NCBI GenBank assembly: GCA_002946415.1
Contig: NJPS01000011.1
Location: 310,001-374,000, forward strand
Direction: 5' to 3'
DNA from: Rutstroemia sp. NJR-2017a BVV2
Lineage: Eukaryota > Ascomycota > Leotiomycetes > Helotiales > Rutstroemiaceae
DNA length: 64,000 nucleotides
Below are positions 44,529 to 57,310 of this stretch, piece after piece. The notes beneath the pieces were generated by a model. It was not told the origin of the DNA, ran no database searches, and was given only the letters and a program-made list of their open reading frames with translations. Made by a program: the position numbers and the translations under genes. Positions within the stretch are counted from its first letter, which is position 1. Each line of letters opens with the position of its first letter.

Positions 44529-46180
44529 TATGCTGTTGTGGTAGTTGATGATTGCGGCCTCTCAATTCGCAAGAAAAAATAAAAAAAGTTCAACTTTTCG
44601 AGGCAGAATTAAAGTATGGGTCATTCCCGCATTCGGTAGGCGGTGGGTGTGGCAATCTTATCAATCTTCCCCGAGTCTGCTCGTAAGCCAATCAAATGTC
44701 GCCAGTCCAATACCAACCTTATTCAGACTATCATCAACAATTCCCAAGCTTCTGCAATAATCGCCATTGGAAGCTGAAAACGATTTCTTCTAAGGGAAGT
44801 TATTCCCATCTCATATTCAACCCTTACAAGAACCATACAAGAACGGGACGTGGTCGATGAATCAGCAAAGCGACGGTAGCCTATTTTGCCCTGCTATACG
44901 CTGTCCTAGGTTGATGCTCTGCGAAATCTGAGCCATACCACAACATTGACTCATACCTGCATCCGATCTTACGGCGAAATATAGCAGAAAATCCATCAAT
45001 CAATATGCGGCCGGAATGTGTTAAGTCAAGTGCAACCTGTACCACGAAGCTGTTGGTGCTACGAAAAATGCCCAGACGTCAAGAACATCTGCCGCCGCTT
45101 GCTGTTTTGTATTCTTTAGTTTGTGGATACGTTCAAGAGCCAAACTCCATAGAACTCGACCTGTTTTGGAACTCTGGATGGTTATGGCTCAATGGAGGAA
45201 ACCCTCCTCCTTGAACCTCGTATCCTTCTAGCCGCCGTCTTCCCTCATTCCTTCAGTACGTGATGTCGAACTTCGATCACAGTCTGGCGCTACACATTAT
45301 TTGCTGGTTCTAGTAAATGCACTGTCCCAAGCAGCATGCTCTCGTTAGCTTGCTTCTCTGGATGTCTACTTGAAATTACATTTCAGCTGAACCCGTTCGT
45401 ACGATTGGATATGTCTCTTGGCTCAAAGTCGAGCTTTACATTCACCTAGTGGTTCTTATCTGCTTTAGTGATCATGGAAATATCGTTTGTTATATCCCAC
45501 ATGTGACTATCGATCAATAATGGAGTAGAATATATGATTGCGCGCGGCTCGGTTGGCCAGATCAAGTTGCTCTGGGGAACTCCGAACTCAATGCCGTGTG
45601 AACTGGGTTTCTTGGTTGCGCTACACATTGTTCTTGGACGCATTTCAATTGGTGGCACATTCCCATAGGATTTATCTCTCAGATATCAGCTTATGAAATC
45701 CTTCGAGCACTTCAAACGATTACCAACTTTCTCGCACGGCTTCATCATGCATTTTTTCCAATATTATGTTACATAGCAGCAGCCTACACCCTAAGCGAAG
45801 TATACTCAGCCGCACTGTTTATAATTCTCTCGCTGATTTGCCTCTCGGTTTCTGAAACAGCCTTTTCGATGAGGGGATCTTTTCTAATTGGTGAGCTCAC
45901 GTGCCAAGCTTTGGATTTCACGACCGTACCGCAACAGGGCTGAGCGGCAGTGAATCCCCAGTATAGCGCCATAAGCTAGCTATTGTGGGTTGCCTGTATG
46001 TATTTGCCCTGGTTATTACACATGCCATGCCGCTTCCTTCATCATCGATCGTACATATATCTGCCATCTATCTCCTATGAGTTCGGTTTTTGAGAGGGTC
46101 TGACTTTGAATATGGACCTTGGGTGAAGATCGTAACTGTTTTCCGTCTCTCATCCTTTTTGCACTATCTCGCTCGCCATC
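44529..46180. other. Intergenic region between divergent UTP4 and secreted-protein genes
   Basis: 1.65 kb of upstream DNA for both genes. Scattered small ORFs only; nothing recognised. Confidence 0.5.
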
Positions 46181-47484
46181 ATGTCTCCCAATGTCATTCC
46201 TATTGCTGTTCCGACGGCCTTTGTATGGCTCATATTATCTCTGCTGGAAAGTGTGAATGCCGGTGCAGTTTTCATCTTCACGGGTGGTAAAATAACCCGC
46301 GTATGTCTCTTTCCTTCTTTACTTCCTCAAACTCCAATTGTCCCTCCGAGTCTTCCTGTCCATCTCCAAGACTAACAACCATTGTCTCATCCCAAAGCTG
46401 TCCTACACCCACTTGATCCCCTCTCCCCCCACCGCCCTCCAAGGACAAGGGCCGGACTGGAAGATACAAGCAACATGGGCCGGGTTGCAACCGTTCGATC
46501 AATCCTGTGTGCTGCAGAACGTCGTAGGAAACAGCGGGAATGAAGTTGGCCATTGGCATCATATACCTAGTTTCTATGATGGCGCAACGAAACCGAGTTA
46601 TACGGAGCTTTATTTTGAAGACACGCAACCAGAAGGTATGTCAGAAAGGGAATTTCATATGGGTTTTGCTCTAGCGGGGTGTGGTTGAGACGACTGTGGC
46701 GGGGACGGATGCCATATGTAGGATACAAGAGGGCAGAGAAGGCGAAGCAGGGCTACCTTATCCAGAAGATAACCTCAAAGGGGCGATGGACGAGACTCAA
46801 ACCCGAAAAGGTGTTGGAAGAAGGAAAAGCACGAAACATGCTAAGAAAAATCACCAATATAGTATACCCAGGAGACGAAATAACGAGTACATGGACACTT
46901 GATACTAGAACCAACAAATGGCTCGATACATGGTCCGTCATGCCAGGCCAAATCGGTAGTAAAAAGGGCGAAGTGCCTTATGGAGGGAATTATACTTTCG
47001 ACAGCTCGAAATTCAGTAAGCTTTATTTGGCCATTTCTATAATTTGCACCGCATCTTTTACTTTCTGCTTTCTATTCATCTACATTCACATCCTCATGAA
47101 AGCCTAAACCCAATTTACCTATCCTCTCTCCGACCCCCTCATTCAAGTCACCCCCCAAAACCATTCCTACGGGGCCAAGCTAACCTCCCCACAGACCCCA
47201 AAGTCCCCGACATGACCGAAGTCCTCCTAATGATTGAGCACCTCGCCTTGCCAGCCGCCACCTCGTCGTTTCCTGATCCAGGCTGGCATTCCGGCCCTGT
47301 AACCTTCACCAACATCATAATCGAGAGCACGGAGACGGACAGCGATTGGTGCAATGCGGCGAATCCGGAGGCGTGGTTGGAGCAGGGGGTGAAGGTGCTG
47401 GATAAGTCGACTCCGTTTTCGTGGACGATAAGGGATGGGAAGAAAAGTTGTCATATTGGTTGGGTTGTTATTCAGGAGTTATGA
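46181..47484 (+). CDS. Secreted protein of unknown function
   Basis: Four exons: 46181-46300, 46398-46635, 46722-47015, 47195-47484; 942 nt, 313 aa. The N-terminus MSPNVIPIAVPTAFVWLILS has a hydrophobic core ending in ESVNA|GAV, a likely signal peptide with cleavage near residue 27. The mature part is rich in Trp and Tyr with few cysteines (QSCVLQNVVGN, WHHIPSFYDG, PGDEITSTWTLD, SDWCNAANPEAW, KSCHIGWVVIQEL) and reads like a beta-sheet-rich extracellular protein. The long central exon has Lys/Arg-rich segments. I do not recognise the family; an eqolisin- or lectin-like jelly roll is a guess only. Exon 3 starts at the acceptor that avoids a stop and preserves frame with the next exon. Confidence 0.75.
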
Positions 47485-48381
47485 TTTTTTGGAGAATGGG
47501 GATGAAGGGATGATTGCTGTGTGCAAGTGAGATATGAGTGGTGTCGAGTAGGACATCAATTTTGCTGTATTATACAATTATATGAGATTTAACTATTTCT
47601 GGTTCCGCGATGTTGGTCTCTTAACTCTCTATTTCTCTCCTTCTTCACCACCACTCAAGCCACCCATTACAGCTTCAGTTATCCAATCGATCCCGTTCAC
47701 GTCAAGGAAGTGTCTTTTCCCTACTGAAATATACAGGAATAATGAGTATATACTTCTGATTTCAGCTACAACGCCTCACTTTTCTTTGCATCTCCAATTG
47801 AAATTCTGTTTTAACAACCCCGACCATCCATCTCGTTTTTACCGAGCAAATAAGTGCCTAGTAAAGGAAAATAATTGATGGACTCAATCCTTCGGTCACA
47901 AGACTCGGCCAAAGTGTAGATTCCTATAAGTGAACGGGTATGAACGAATATGCCTTGCTTCGATGGTGAATACTCAATCACCAGAAGTATAAAAAGAAGT
48001 CCAAAAAGTTCTCAACTACTTTTCATTTACCAAGTCAACATAAACAAACTGTGCGTGGTTCTATCGAGCTAACAGCAACAGCAACAGCGCTGCGGTCTTG
48101 AGCGTTGATGATTGATGGCAATCATCAGTATACTATGGTGAATGTACAGCTGCTGACTGTAGACGGAATCGTGATTGGATAGGGCAGGAAGGGAGCACAG
48201 TATAAGAAGCTCGACGCATGTTCTCTTATGGATTTCTTTTGTCATTTAAACTTATTTTCCTCAATCATGTCCGAAAAAGCCGCCAGTGTCGGAAGAGTAC
48301 GTTCATCGTAATGTAATTTAACTAAACATCGGATGGCGACTGCGACGTGGGCTATATAATACTTCTCATATTAATGGCATT

Positions 48382-48440
48382 ATCTCATTCGCGCTGTCAT
48401 TTCCTCATTCTTGCTGTCGTTCCTCAATCTCGCTGTCATT
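48382..48440. repeat. Short imperfect tandem repeat
   Basis: About three copies of a ~20-25-bp unit resembling cctcattctcgctgtcatt. Non-coding. Confidence 0.6.
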
Positions 48441-49508
48441 CTTTGGTGGAAATCTCAATCCGGTAGTACTAGTTAGCATGAACTCGGTGGCAAAGCAGCT
48501 CAATTTCAGGCCATGCAGTGCTATGTAGAATACAAAAGATATAGTATATATTTATACGTTACTTACACCCGCATCTCACCTATTTGTCTGTTCTTCTATC
48601 GACGGAGTGGTGATTCTGGTGAAAGGGTGCTTAGATCGTAGACTTGGAGGAAGATGTGGTTTAAATGCTCCATATATAGAAGGAAGGCGATTCATTTAAC
48701 TATCCCATGATGATGTGGATGATGAATCCGATTTGGTTCAAGAGACACCCGCACAGCTAATCTCCTACCTTCTTCTCAGCATGATAACCAAACTTCATTG
48801 TGCTTCCATTAACCTTCCACCCTAGACTTTCATGACTCGTGAGAAATAATACCAGCCAAAACTTCTCGGGCTCCCGCGATAAAGACCTCGAAGAGCATTT
48901 CCATCGCCCCCTCCTCCTTTTTGCAGAACAGGAATCTGCACTTGTTCAAACTCCATCTCTTCTCCCGCGCTCAGCCCTCCTCCTAAGCATTTCTACTGCC
49001 CTCACTCACATCATCGTCCCCTCCATCAGAAATTTGAATGCTCAAAACCAAGATCCATACTCCCATCACCGCCACCAGCAGTCATCAAACCTCACAAATC
49101 CCGTAGAAACCCAAGCACACATACATCACACCATCCCAACTCCTCACCCCCCCAACCCAGCCCCACGGCCACACCGAAACCCAAGCCCATCCAAGCCACT
49201 TCACTTCACATGCAGCTAGCGTATCTATCACCCCACCAGGTTGCGCTACCCCGCTGCCAGCGATGACGACTCCAACTCCAACTCCAACTCCGACTTAAGA
49301 GGAGGGGCACTCACTACGTAGTCTTCTCAAATCCCTCCCTCCCATCCTACCTAGCAGCACACCCGGCAAAAGAGACGGTGAAGCGGAGCTATCTCGGCCC
49401 TTTGCGCGTATTCGCTGAGTGATCCAAAGGTGACGCGTATGCACCATGGGGGCAAATAAGGTTATTTGACGGAGGAGTTTTTGTAAGTGCACGTGAGTGA
49501 TGACTTCA

Positions 49509-49543
49509 GAAAGAAAGGAAGAAAGGAAGAAAGGAAGAAAGGA
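49509..49543. repeat. GAAAGGAA microsatellite
   Basis: Four tandem copies of gaaaggaa. Simple repeat. Confidence 0.85.
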
Positions 49544-50098
49544 ATCCCCAAGAAGCTTGCCGCGTAGACGATGGCGTAGAACTAACTAGATATCGACGTG
49601 GTCGTCGTCGTCGCCGCTGCTGTTGAGCCAAGATGTTGAAGTGAAAGAAGTGGATGCTGATGTTGATGGTGATATCTTCGGGTAAACGCGCAGTATCGCT
49701 CACCTCACTTTCACATGGTAGTTTTAGGTAGCTCATATGACATGACATGATGGAAGTGGAGACGAACTGAGCTGAGCTCGGAGCTTACAGTAGAGCTCAA
49801 AGCTTGTGAGTGGAGCGGATAGAAGTAGAAGTGGAGAGGAAAACCAGAACAAACACAGAGCAATTAACCATATTTGACAGCTCAGCCTACCAGTCCGCCA
49901 AGTCTGTCCCAGCAATAGCTCCGCAGAGCAGTCCAGTGCAACCACCCCCCCTCCCCCCAAAATCTAAAAAGAGAAAGACAAAAGCTCCAGGCGCCCCTGC
50001 GGGGCGCCCTTCCTAGCTCCAATGAACTCCGGAACTACCACTCGTAGGCTTTAACAGTAGTTCGGGATCACTGCCGTGACTGCCCGTCATTACCCACA

Positions 50099-50169
50099 TG
50101 GAGAATGTTGCTCGACGCCTGAAGGTTAGTTATCAGGTTCGCCGCACTCTACCATTGCGCCATGACTCC
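50099..50169 (-). other. tRNA-like remnant (A-box only)
   Basis: The minus strand reads ggagtcatggcgcaatggta, a strong match to the acceptor/D-arm (pol III A box TGGCGCAATGG) of a tRNA such as tRNA-Trp. The following bases (cctga..tcagg) could form a short anticodon-like stem. The T-arm/B box (ggcgtcgagcaac) is degenerate and the acceptor stem pairs only in part. A functional tRNA is unlikely; a decayed tRNA or SINE head is possible. Confidence 0.3.
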
Positions 50170-52777
50170 GCTGGGGCAGGTTTGTTGGATAGAGCTGTGT
50201 TGATTAAGTTTATATTGTATGGACCTCTGGGAGCGAGCAGTGAATGATATGGGGCTGAGTTGGGTGGCTGGTTGGCTAGTTGGGCGGTCAATGAGTGCAG
50301 CTACATACCTTCCCATTCACTCCAAGAATTTGAAATAATGACAGCAATAAACAGGGGGTCTCACTCCTTTCGGTCTTTTTGTGCGGACCGATGTATCGGC
50401 ACCGAGACGTTGGTTCAGAAAGATAGATTGTGGGTGGACTACGCGGCCACTCTGACTAAGTGGGAGTTAAGCTTTTGATGATGATGATGCAGTAACGTAA
50501 GTGAAATCTTTGCCTTTGATGTGTCCGTCCACTTTACAGTATGCTCACGATGGTTGCCTAACTGATGGACAGAGTGAAGGTATACGTATCCTCGCCCCTC
50601 TTGTCGTGACGAAGAGATAAACAAGACTACTGTATCTATCGGGAGCTCGGAAAGGCATACGCAGTTATCATTAGAGCTATGTCCTCAACCAGGAAGAGAC
50701 ATTGAACATAAGGTTAACTTGACATATCCCATACGGACTCCGTATGCATCAATGCATCGAACAAGTGCCAGACACCACGTGGACTCTCGGATCTATCCAT
50801 CAACTACGTAGTTCCGATACTGTCGTAGATAGACCCGGATATCCTCCTTCGGGTAGCAATCTCGTTTTATAAATTAAGAAAGTGTACGCGTATGCTTCGC
50901 TTGGAAGCGCGGTGGTGTGTGGATATACTTGGTATATTCCTTTCGGTTGAGGGCCCGGATTGACATGCATGCATGCATTGCTTCGTTCTAAGATGTGAAG
51001 GTTTGAGGAAGAAAGGAATCGAGAAGCCATGACCATTTATGAAGGAGAGGAAGCATAATTTGGATTTTGGCTGAATATGAAATAAAGGGAGGGAGCATAG
51101 CATATGATGAGGCTCTGCTGTGGACCCTGTAGCCTAGTGGATGTGGAGAGGTGTGTTGAAGATAGTGAAGGAAGGCCGTGTTTGTTTCATCTGACTGTTC
51201 GTCATTTCGCTCTTGTCTGAAGTAGATGCTGTAGATTGAACAACATACTATCAAATGAGCATGAATTCTTGCGAAGGTAATTTCACTCGAAAGCTCGCAA
51301 GAGAATAGAAAGCAGACACCGGAAAGGTGGGTGAGCCCGGATAATAAAATCGGATCATCTGTACAGTAACTATGGAGCACAGCATGAATTGTTCAGCCTC
51401 ATTATCACTCACCGAAGCAGCCATGCGGTCCTCTGGAATTATTCCTGTTTTTGGAGTGGACGAGTGGATAGAGATATCGGATTATTGACCGGATGTAGAA
51501 TAATGTACACAGCAGCAGCACGGAGTTGATGGCAATTGAAGAAGTTATATTGGCCAGCGCTTATTTGTCAGAGCTGGAGATGAATTTGACCAAGCAAATG
51601 ATAGATGATAGACGCGAGGCTCAGTTTCTGTACTAGAATTGTTGCTGTTTCAGCTGATTGTCTCTCGGTCAAGAGAAATTTGTTGATGTTGGTCTTATAT
51701 CTCAGCTGTTGATTCAGACCCTGCCAAGAAATGGACTCTTCGTCACCTCCTTTTTCCCTTTTGTTAGACATACGAAATCTTAAGATAGGAGACGTTGTAA
51801 GTTAATATGTGGTAAAGTCAAAGTGACCATCAACAGGCATTACACGAGTTGAAGAGGAAGATGATGAAGCCTCACAACCCAAATCTAACATTTTCTCGAA
51901 GTTTGATCATCGCAGCCACGCATTGTTCTTCGCCAATCAACGTAGAGGTTGCGAGCGTGGATATAACATGAATCGGGCGTGCGAGAATAAGAACCAGGGG
52001 TTGAATGTGGGGCATGGAGCTTCTTTGCCAAGACATTATTACGCGTATGCTTTTTTGCTTTTGGTCGTTTGATGAATGGCATGGGGAAATGGAAAGGAAG
52101 TGTCGTGCAGTACGATTGGTCTTTCTTCTCTTTTGCCGCTGGTAAGATTTCCGGCTTCTGGGTTCTGGGTTTGACGTGTTGGACGGAGGTATGGGAAAAG
52201 GAAAAGTCGGTCGAGCAAAGAGGCGACAGATCATCGTGCTCTTGACGACGACGACGGCGGCGTGCTAAGCAAGTGTTACTACTCAAACAGCCAAGACATA
52301 CGATGTTGTACAGCATTGCGTGTTTGTGGACTCTGGCTTGTTCTGGGCACAAATTTATAAGCTTGTTTTTGATGGGAATATTGGAACGGTTTGCGTGTTG
52401 AGTCTCTTGTCCCGCCCGGCTTCATTTCATCCCGCATTGGCGAAAAGACAAAGACAGTGGAACAAACCTTTAGCGCGCTTGATGGGAAAGCTTATATGTA
52501 AAAGGTTCAGAAACAGCAAGAATGTCTGCAAATGTATGGACAAGTTGTTATCGTTTATCATCTAGAGTATGAAGTTCGTGAGGGGGCGTTGCGATGTTTC
52601 GCATTACGCCTCTTGACGACACCTCGTTTATCACGATATCTGCGTTCAATACTCGATTCAACATGAAAGCTGCGAGAGGTATGGGGAGGTGATTAGCTTG
52701 ACTAAGACAGATAGTCTTCAATATGAACATAGCACCTAGCACAACCAACTTCCATATAGTCTATCCTTAAGGCTGGC

Positions 52778-52795
52778 GGCGGTACCTGTACCGCC
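52778..52795. promoter_or_regulatory. GC-rich 18-bp palindrome
   Basis: ggcggtacctgtaccgcc is an 8-bp perfect inverted repeat with a 2-nt centre, inside a GC-rich patch (52771-52803) in otherwise AT-rich DNA. It resembles a binding site for a dimeric zinc-cluster regulator. Function is inference. Confidence 0.35.
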
Positions 52796-54314
52796 CCCGC
52801 CGGACCATATGTTAAACATCAACTGTGCATTTCATTTCATCCGATCTCTTGTGCAGGAACGGGGAACGACAGCAAATCTATTGAGCCAAGAAACTGGTGG
52901 GTGCCGTACCATCTGAGTGGATTAGAACGCAGGCTGCCAAGAAGATCGAAGAGCTAAATACTTGCACCAACAATACAAAAGACGGGAATTCCTCATCATC
53001 GAGCCCATCAAGCATATCAATTTCCACTTCTTGATGGAGATCCTCACTCTGCCAGTGCGTGCCTACACAAAAGTACACATCAAAACGCTCTTGGATGAAG
53101 ATTACTAATGAGGGGGAAAGAGTGGCTTGAGACAGATGGAACGAATGATGTTGGCCGACAGGAAATGTCTTGGTACAGATTGGTTGGTGTAGTTGTGGGC
53201 TGGTCGCTTAGACCGAAGTCGTCGTCAGCTCTTCGTTTTTCTCATCAAAGACATTGGGAGTCTGGGACCACTTCCCGCTGCAGCACAAACGGATCCCACA
53301 GGTCATTTCTTGATCCATGTAGCTATGGACCCTTATGGTGGAAAACAACATTAAAAGAAGCAAAGACGTATCAATTATGCCCTGTTACCCATCTTTACAT
53401 GGCTCCAAACGGCCGTAAGGAGTAGTATTTGTGCACATTCTTACCACAACCACGCGTACAATTCGTGCCAAGACCCTAGAGTGATTACTCCGAGTTGCTA
53501 CTGTAATTGCTACGTACTCGTTCGGTGTACTAGAAGCACGCCAAGTTGATACGCAAAGTTAAGTCGCTAGCAGGAGTAATCGTAGGTAGCAGGCCGATGA
53601 GTTACGACGCAAGCCACGAGGTTCGAGGATTTCCCTATCGGATTTCGTATACTGCGTACAGCTTTTTCTGCTAGAGTCCCCAGAAAAGCTTTGTACTGAC
53701 TGTGACGACTCAAGCAGTCCTCTGATCTGTTCTGCATTGTCATTACGCCTACGAAATACTCCGTATCCTACCGATATATTTCGTACTTCTTTCATTCAAC
53801 TACATCTTGGACCCCCTCTCACCTCTCCCACATCCCGTCGACAACTACATCTTCAGCCCCGTCGCCGGAGACTCCTTGTTCATACAACCGGGCTCTGCTC
53901 CATGTGCGGGAAAAGGGTACAGGATCTATAATTACGAATCCTAGCCTAAATTCATAAGCGAAAAGTGGCGACTGCGCGACGAAAGGGCTGTGCTTGACCA
54001 TAGAGAGGGAACCGAAGTGTGAGGGAAAGCAGAGGAGAAAGTGTGTGACAACATACCCATCCAAACTCACTTACTCTCTTTCAATCCTTTTCTACAATCC
54101 TTTCGTACATTTATTCTTCTCACCCTGCTATACGCTTCGATTTTGGGAAGAGGCTCAATTCCAACCACGTCCAAACACGAGAGGTGGACAAGCTGAAAGA
54201 GTTAGGCCGGCTATTCTCTTTCAATAAGCCTACCTCGACTTGCTTGCTACTTATCTCATCCAGCCAGGAGGAATACGACAATAACATACTTATACCTACG
54301 CAACAACATTTAAA

Positions 54315-55758
54315 ATGGCTGAACGGAATGGTCCAAATGGGGATTATGATGAGGTCTGGGCGAAGGACTTGAGAGTACAATTCGAAGGCTTATTACGGAC
54401 GAAAAGATTAAATGAATTGGATCGGTCGAGATCGAGAAATGCATCACCTTCACCAAGAGAGCGGGCCTCATCATCCAATCTACAAGCTGCAGCGGCTTCA
54501 AACCAACCACATTCTTCTAGCTTTCGACCAACCTCGTCGTCGTCTCATCCCTCGACAACTGCAACGCCACCTTCATACTCATCATTACGGAACTTACCAA
54601 AGATTCCAACACCACCGGCCGATGCGCAATCGCAGAGGTTCCGCAATCTATTAATCTCACTCGCCTTGACACCAACCAAATACGAAAACCCCGGATTGTT
54701 GGACGAGGCTCTACAGCAAATCCCGTTAGATAGGATTTATGGAGAAGCAGAAGAGGAAAGTCAGATATTACAGGCAGAGGCAGAAAGTATGGGAGATGGA
54801 CGGAAACCGGAGTGGGGTTACCAAGATTGTGTAATCCGCGCATTACTGAGGTATGTCCCAATATCCCAGTAGAGGTTAGTAGGAGCTTTCTGACAGTTGG
54901 TATAGGTGGTTCAAGCGATCATTCTTCTCATGGGTAAACAATCCACCATGCCAGGTCTGCATGTCGCCTACAGTTGCGCAAGGAATGACACCGCCAACAC
55001 CGGACGAGTCAGCATGCGGAGCCATTCGAGTCGAGCTATATAGATGTTCAGCAGGAGACTGTGGTGCATACGAGAGATTTCCGCGATATAGTGATGTCTG
55101 GCGACTATTACAAACAAGAAAAGGTCGATGTGGAGAATGGGCTAATTGTTTCAGCATGTTGTGTCGCGCAGTAGGTGGCCGAGTAAGATGGGTTTGGAAC
55201 GCCGAAGATCATATTTGGACTGAGGTGTACTCGGAAATGCAAAAGAGATGGGTTCACGTCGACGCCTGCGAGGAAGCCTGGGACAACCCAAGATTATATG
55301 CGGAAGGGTGGGGCAAGAAGATGTCTTACTGCATCGCGTTTTCAATGGACGGTGCCACTGACGTGACTCGACGATACGTACGCAAGAGCGAACACGCCTT
55401 GGAGCGAACCAGATGTCCGGAGGAAGTGCTGCTGTACATTCAGAACGAAATCCGTGGTCTTCGACGAGCGAACATGAACAAAGACGAGCGATTCAGATTA
55501 GAGAAGGAAGATGCCCGGGAAGACAAGGAACTGAGAGGCTACGTTGTCGCATCGATTGCGCAATCTGTTGTCACAAACTTAAGACCAAATAGCCCATCAG
55601 CGGTAAACAACAGTCAACCTCGCTCGTCTGAAGACCAGAAATTGCCTGCTGAGCAACCTGCTGGGAGACAGAGTGGTGCGCAAGAATGGATCAACGCAAG
55701 GGGTGAAGCCGGCAGGAGAAACCAACATCCAAGAGATCCCTCACATCGTGGACCCTGA
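54315..55758 (+). CDS. PNG1: Peptide:N-glycanase-like transglutaminase-core protein
   Basis: Two exons, 54315-54850 and 54906-55758; 1389 nt, 462 aa. PNG1 is the cytoplasmic deglycosylase that strips N-glycans from misfolded glycoproteins during ER-associated degradation. The transglutaminase-like core contains [18 protein letters not shown] with candidate nucleophile Cys254, [12 protein letters not shown] with His281, and [14 protein letters not shown] with Asp298. Zinc-binding cysteine pairs are visible as CQVC and CSAGDC before the core. The N-terminal ~100 aa are Ser/Pro-rich and the C-terminal ~90 aa are disordered. The exon junction falls in [19 protein letters not shown], a conserved block. 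All three triad residues are present, which is notable because some filamentous ascomycete PNG1 proteins are reported to have lost them. Confidence 0.93.
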
Positions 55759-57310
55759 AGCCTTGGGTAGCTAAAACAGACCCAACTTCACAACATCGAC
55801 TATTTGACCGGGCCCTTCACGAGGACGAGTAGGCAGAGGGAAGCCGCGGACAAGAGCATTCGGCAAGGACCAAAGGCCATGAAACGCTTACATTCCACGT
55901 GGGAAATACAGCCTGGCTCGAATTGAGGCCGAGTCGAGCATCACATTCGACAAAATAGTCCACTTCTAATCAACCCTCTTTACACCATTCATCGGCCATT
56001 CATTACGGCCTGTACGCTATACAATAAGGGACGATTATATTTTGCAGTCCATTTATGGCGCGGAGTTCATTGGAATATATACACATATAATTTTATTTGT
56101 TCTGGGAAGGGGATTTGCTGTGGTCAATGACATTTCTGGATCCGATTGTCACACCTGGGATACAGCTGGGCGTTATTTTGTTTATTTTGCATTTTTATTA
56201 CTGCATTTATCGGTGTGGTACGACACTAACCTATACATTTCTTTTGTTATGAACTCGGCACATTTGATGTAGGAAAGAAAAACAATCGGGGAGCAGGGGC
56301 TGAAGGGCTAGGTTTTGGATATCCATTTTATGGCGGGGAGCTGGATTGAGCGGAATAGGGCAAAGGTTGCATGGATTGCATACAGATACTTACTTGATAT
56401 CCACGATGTATATGGGTGAATGGGCTGGAATTTTGGTGTTAGGCGCCGATGTAGTGGTTCGTCAGTCAGTTACACTTACTCGTGTGACTGACGGAGAAAT
56501 AGTTGAAGATTTGGATCAGCTGAATAAGAAATGAGAGCATGTTGGCTACCATCATTCTAAAACGTCATACTCTAATACTCCTTGGTTTGACTGTAATGTC
56601 CTTCACTTCCTCATAAATGGTGGCTGAGCAGGATAGCATAATAGAGTTCATCACGACCCCGCCACAGACATAAAATAGCGCATCGGCCAGACCTAGGACC
56701 CTGAGTGCTCAAGTGCCGGTGCCTACCAAAGTTGGTCTTCTATACAGTAAGTTCCATCTTGCTCCCTCTTCCTGCGCCATTGGCCTTAGCCTCGCAGCAA
56801 AATAAGTCTTCGCGTTGCGTCTTGCACCATTTTAGATGTGAGATAATACACGAGCAGGTTATTCAGATGGTCCTGTTGGTGAAGATTTTTTCGCTCGTGA
56901 TGGTTCGGTGAAGGATGTGTTGTTTCAAACTCTCCTTGGATCCAGGTACATATCCCTCGATGAGCTGGATTCTCTCATCTGGCACCCTTCACATTATTCA
57001 GTCCTGTACGAGTTTGACACTTGACGTGTAATTACAGTACATTCAGTGCTAGGTACAGGCTGTATCAATCACCTATCGACGATCAACCAATCTATTTTGC
57101 GTTCGGATTCCGAGCTTTTCCCGTTTGATATTGCGTAAGGATCCATTGATAGCCTTTTCTTTACTGGTACAACGCATTGCTCAGGTCAAATTGAGCAAAA
57201 CAAAACACTCGTTCTTATTTTCATAGAAGTATTGATTATTTTGCATTTCGAGGTACTTCTTTCTCGCGACTTTCAAAGCCACGGCTCTCTCAAACGGGAT
57301 TCTTCCGTCA
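55759..57310. other. Intergenic region between PNG1 and TRK
   Basis: 3' flank of PNG1 and promoter/leader of the potassium transporter, both on +. Only short ORFs without family resemblance are seen. Confidence 0.5.

Larger units (their letters stand above)
47485..54314. other. 6.8-kb gene-poor stretch
   Basis: No recognisable protein family in any frame. The longest minus-strand ORF (51885-52352, 155 aa) is basic and low in hydrophobic order, and probably spurious. Items inside are listed separately: short tandem repeats (48385-48440, 49509-49543), a tRNA-like A-box segment (50099-50169) and a GC-rich palindrome (52778-52795). The last 600 bp probably contain the PNG1 promoter and leader. 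Confidence 0.5.

Noticed and set aside
51885..52352. 155-aa minus-strand ORF
   Set aside because: Very basic and low-order composition, overlaps another ORF in a second frame, no family resemblance; probably chance.
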